A stretch of 43,629 nt of DNA from Mucinivorans sp036654415 (GTDB lineage Bacteria > Bacteroidota > Bacteroidia > Bacteroidales > Rikenellaceae). This document shows, piece by piece, positions 41,325 through 43,629 of the stretch; position 1 is the stretch's first letter, and each line of letters begins with the position of its first letter. The position numbers were made by a program, and so were the translations under genes. Below the pieces are notes generated by a model. The model did not search any database and was not told where the DNA came from. It saw only the letters and a program-made list of their open reading frames with translations. The stretch lies in NCBI GenBank assembly GCA_036654415.1, contig JAVVSB010000011.1, forward strand, positions 1-43,629, in the 5' to 3' direction.

Positions 41325-41362
41325 TATGATTATTTATTATGATAATAAACTAATATAAAATT

Positions 41363-42469
41363 ATGTTCTACACCAACGACAAACGTATAGTTATGATTCT
41401 CGATGCAGGTAGAAGTAACTTTGTCTTCACAGCCTTGCAAGGTGGAAAGCCTATTGTGGAACCAATTAAACTAAGCTCTTGTCCAAAATCATTGGATGAG
41501 TGTATGAATAATTTAATTATCGGTTTTCAACAAGTTAGTAACCAATTAACTCAAGAACCTGCTGCTATCAGTTTTGCTTTTCCTGGACCAGCAGACTACC
41601 CCAAGGGTATTATGGGCAATATACCCAATTTTCCATCCTTTCAAGGTGGTATGGCTTTAGGTGATTTCCTCAAAGATAACTTTCATATTCCTATTTTCAT
41701 CAACAACGATGGTGATATGTTTGCCTATGGCGAGGCTTTGACAGGTGTTCTACCTGAGGTGAACGAACGGCTATCCAAATTTGGCAACACCAAGACCTAC
41801 CATAATTTATTGGGTATCACCATAGGAACAGGCTTTGGTGCTGGAGTCGTGATTAATGGAGAGCTACTAATTGGAGACAATGGTGTTGGTGGAGATTTAT
41901 GGTGTATGCGTAACAAGAAATACCAGGACTCTATGGTGGAAGATAGCGTATCGATTCGTGCCATAAAGCGTGTTTATGCTGAACTTTCAGGTGACACTTT
42001 ATTTGAATATACCCCCAAAGAGATTTACCAAATTGCCTGCGGTGAAACCCCAGGAGATACAAAGGCAGCCATTGCCACCTTTGAAGAGTTGGGGCAAATA
42101 GCTGGCGAGGCCATCGCTTCGGCCATAACAGTAATTGATGGGCTTATAGTCATCGGTGGTGGAATTAGCGGAGCGAATGAATTTATTATTCCTGCCATCA
42201 TTAAAGAGCTCTCATCGGAGTTAACAATAAATGGCGAGCATCATCGCCCCAGGTTACAGATGCAAGTTTATAATTTGGATACCCCTGATGGGTTTCGTGA
42301 GTTTGCCACTCCTGGCCCTTTTATCGACGTTCCAATATATGGCACTAGCCGTAGTGTAAGTTATGACCCCAAAAAACGCATCGGCATCATCTCTACCCAC
42401 CAAGGTTCTACACTTTCAAGAACTATGGGTGCCTACGCCTATGCGTTAGAACATACACCTACCATGTAA
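41363..42469 (+). CDS. ROK-family protein, putative sugar kinase
   Basis: 368 residues of the ROK (repressor/ORF/kinase) fold, without an N-terminal winged helix, so a kinase-like rather than repressor member. Phosphate-binding segment ILDAGRSNFVFTAL (Asp14, Gly16), then FAFPGPADYPKGIMGNIPN, catalytic-type Asp116 in FINNDGDMFAYGEAL, and ITIGTGFGAGVVINGELLIG. The zinc-binding CxCGxxGC of most ROK kinases is missing (the region reads GVGGDLWCMRNKKY), as in a longer Bacteroidota subgroup. A GlcNAc- or other hexose kinase role is suggested only by the divergent GH18 gene; substrate unknown. Confidence 0.82.
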   Translation: MFYTNDKRIVMILDAGRSNFVFTALQGGKPIVEPIKLSSCPKSLDECMNNLIIGFQQVSNQLTQEPAAISFAFPGPADYPKGIMGNIPNFPSFQGGMALGDFLKDNFHIPIFINNDGDMFAYGEALTGVLPEVNERLSKFGNTKTYHNLLGITIGTGFGAGVVINGELLIGDNGVGGDLWCMRNKKYQDSMVEDSVSIRAIKRVYAELSGDTLFEYTPKEIYQIACGETPGDTKAAIATFEELGQIAGEAIASAITVIDGLIVIGGGISGANEFIIPAIIKELSSELTINGEHHRPRLQMQVYNLDTPDGFREFATPGPFIDVPIYGTSRSVSYDPKKRIGIISTHQGSTLSRTMGAYAYALEHTPTM

Positions 42470-42520
42470 TAGATATCGACTAAGTTTTCCTTGTAAGATA
42501 AATTTAAAAATAAAGCACAA

Positions 42521-42551
42521 AAAAACCAGAGACTTAATCGCTCTGGTTTTT
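42521..42551. terminator. Bidirectional terminator between ROK gene and yajC
   Basis: AAAAACCAGAG at 42521-42531 pairs with CTCTGGTTTTT at 42541-42551 (9-nt loop). A-run on the left and T-run on the right give U-tracts in both directions, fitting the two convergent genes. Confidence 0.9.
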
Positions 42552-42584
42552 TTTATTAGTGAAGGTACAAGCCCCTCATTTGAA

Positions 42585-42905
42585 CTACTTTTGCTGCATA
42601 TCTGAAGGGTCACGCATAATCATCGAACGGTCCAAACGAAGCGTTACGTTACTTTCAACATCTATCAGGACGCTATTGTTGGTCTCATTAATCTCTTTTA
42701 CTGTTCCGTAGATACCACCAGCGGTGATAATTTTAGAGCCTTTTGTCAGCGATTTACGGAAATTATTCAGTTCCTTTTGACGTTTCTGTTGTGGACGTAT
42801 CATAAGAAAATACATCACCACAAAGATTAGAACCATCATAGCAATAAATTGCCAGTTCATTCCAGCGTTGCCCACTGGAGCGGCTTCAAGAAGAATCGTT
42901 TTCAT
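42585..42905 (-). CDS. yajC: Preprotein translocase subunit YajC
   Basis: Accessory membrane protein of the SecDF-YajC complex, 106 residues. One membrane helix (about 18-36, WQFIAMMVLIFVVMYFLMI) is followed by the hallmark RPQQKRQKELNNFRKSLTKG and the beta-rich GSKIITAGGIYGTVKEI domain. It lies 35 nt after the DUF1573 gene in the phylum-typical order nusB-DUF1573-yajC. Confidence 0.96.
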   Translation of the reverse strand: MKTILLEAAPVGNAGMNWQFIAMMVLIFVVMYFLMIRPQQKRQKELNNFRKSLTKGSKIITAGGIYGTVKEINETNNSVLIDVESNVTLRLDRSMIMRDPSDMQQK

Positions 42906-42940
42906 TAGTTTTTTATTGGTTTTTAATTGTTTTTAAATAT

Positions 42941-43366
42941 TCATTGCGCTTTAACCTCAGCCTTAAAGGCTATATAGCCAACCGCATGGTCCTCACTCAA
43001 GACCTCAATTGTTTTGTATTGAGTTCCATATCTCCCCTTGGAGTCAAATCTAACTTCAAAAGTACGTTCCTCATGTGTGGCTATCGGTGCGGGGTCATAA
43101 TCAACAGTAGTACACCCACATCCAGTTATTATATCTGTTATAACCAAAGGTTCAACCCGATGGTTAACCACCGTAAAATGCGCTTTTATTATTTCACCTT
43201 CGTTAATTCGTCCAAAATATATGGTATCTACTTTAACCTGTCTCTTCCCTTTTTCAGGCATCACCAGCACCATACCTCTATCGGTTGGGGCTATGGGCTT
43301 GAGTTGCGTGGTTCCGCACGAGACCAAGGCCATCAAGACTACCGCAAATAAGCACCTCATTGCCAT
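42941..43366 (-). CDS. DUF1573 lipoprotein
   Basis: 141 residues. The N-terminal signal ends in a lipobox (ALVSC, Cys17), so it is probably a periplasm- or surface-facing lipoprotein. The DUF1573 domain (an immunoglobulin-like, HYDIN/ASPM-related fold) covers about residues 45-138, with VDTIYFGRINEGEIIKAHFT, VNHRVEPLVITDIITGCGCT and FDSKGRYGTQYKTIEV. The GCGCT cysteines are typical of the family. Function unknown. The start codon overlaps the nusB stop by one base; the second ATG (43360) is an alternative start. Confidence 0.9.
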   Translation of the reverse strand: MAMRCLFAVVLMALVSCGTTQLKPIAPTDRGMVLVMPEKGKRQVKVDTIYFGRINEGEIIKAHFTVVNHRVEPLVITDIITGCGCTTVDYDPAPIATHEERTFEVRFDSKGRYGTQYKTIEVLSEDHAVGYIAFKAEVKAQ

Positions 43367-43629
43367 TAAATTAACCCTCGTCCACTTTTTTTAATACGTC
43401 CCGAGATAGTCAAATTAGCAACCGCCTTATTGAGCACACCATTTATAAAAGAGGCGCTCTGAGGTGTGGAGTAATATTTAGCTATTTCTATATACTCATC
43501 CAAAGTGGCCTTAACTGGAATACTATCACAAGTAGTTAACTCCGCAATAGCCACCAACATTATCACCTTGTCCATAAAAGCTACACGCTCCAAATCCCAA
43601 TTTTCAATCAGTTCGTTAATCACAGCCGT
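43366..43629 (-). CDS. nusB: Transcription antitermination protein NusB, C-terminal part
   Basis: Partial: the frame is open to the window end and gives the last 87 residues. NWDLERVAFMDKVIMLVAIA, EYIEIAKYYSTPQSASFING and VLNKAVANL match the C-terminal helices of NusB, which works with NusE and boxA RNA in rRNA antitermination. Bacteroidota NusB is longer than the E. coli protein; the N-terminal portion lies outside. The stop overlaps the DUF1573 start (TAATG). Confidence 0.9.
   Translation of the reverse strand, partial: TAVINELIENWDLERVAFMDKVIMLVAIAELTTCDSIPVKATLDEYIEIAKYYSTPQSASFINGVLNKAVANLTISGRIKKSGRGLI

Larger units (their letters stand above)
41283..41327. repeat. 11-bp inverted repeat holding both divergent -7 boxes
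   Basis: ATACAAATATA at 41283-41293 and TATATTTGTAT at 41317-41327 are perfect reverse complements, separated by 23 bp. Each arm contains a TATATTTG -7 box, one facing the GH18 gene and one the ROK gene. Confidence 0.8.

Overview
The window looks like ordinary chromosome of a member of the Bacteroidota, most likely order Bacteroidales. Four things point there. The promoters that can be read have the -33 TTG/TTTG and -7 TAnnTTTG form typical of that phylum. Several genes are phylum-typical: Bacteroidetes-type BamD and omega, the 515-residue 'SLTKSQKRNFKLYA' family, a DUF1573 lipoprotein, and a sphingolipid-type alpha-oxoamine synthase. The gene orders bamD-rpoZ-coaBC-recN and nusB-DUF1573-yajC also fit. 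An Na+-NQR operon is present. I see no insertion sequence, phage gene, CRISPR array or integrase, and no gene-free stretch longer than about 300 bases.

Layout. 1-4539 (minus): branched-chain amino acid operon ilvD-ilvB-ilvN-ilvC, with ilvC cut by the window edge and ilvN unusually short. 4682-8729 (plus): a compact selenium operon, mnmH(selU)-yedF-class V desulfurase-DUF3343-selD. 8786-10042 (minus): a probable serine palmitoyltransferase. 10157-14515 (plus): bamD with a lysine-rich tail, rpoZ-type omega, coaBC, recN. 14518-17874 (minus): a thioredoxin-fold protein without CXXC, dapB, purA, a CvfB-like S1 protein. 17930-24148 (plus): omega-amidase-like nitrilase, TauE/SafE transporter, lytic transglycosylase, uvrA, and a CapD/FlaA1-like SDR with an altered TDK motif. 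24225-31632 (minus): purM followed by nqrABCDEF, then a small membrane protein. 31792-33339 (plus): the 515-residue protein. 33295-35229 (minus): a TonB-dependent receptor. 35289-38520 (minus): thrS-infC-rpmI-rplT, with infC apparently starting at AUA. 38614-38697 (plus): tRNA-Leu(GAG). 38732-41262 (minus): a GH18 glycosidase and a serine-type sulfatase. 41363-42469 (plus): a divergent ROK-family protein. 42585-43629 (minus): nusB (partial), a DUF1573 lipoprotein, yajC.

How the parts work together. The selenium block carries SelD (selenophosphate), MnmH (2-selenouridine in tRNA), a cysteine-desulfurase-like enzyme and two small proteins with candidate chalcogen-carrying cysteines (YedF and DUF3343). 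It reads as a complete path from cysteine/selenocysteine to selenophosphate to modified tRNA. The GH18/sulfatase operon and the ROK gene share a 100-bp divergent intergenic region with an 11-bp inverted repeat that contains both -7 boxes, which suggests co-regulated use of an amino-sugar polymer. The ThrS/IF3/L35/L20 block shows two likely translation-control signatures: a rare start codon on infC, and a structured 130-nt rpmI-rplT spacer.

I did not find a clearly new multi-gene defence or mobile system. The items most worth a second look are the DUF3343-containing selenium operon with MnmH, the AUA start of infC, the symmetric GH18/ROK promoter region, and several proteins with altered key motifs.
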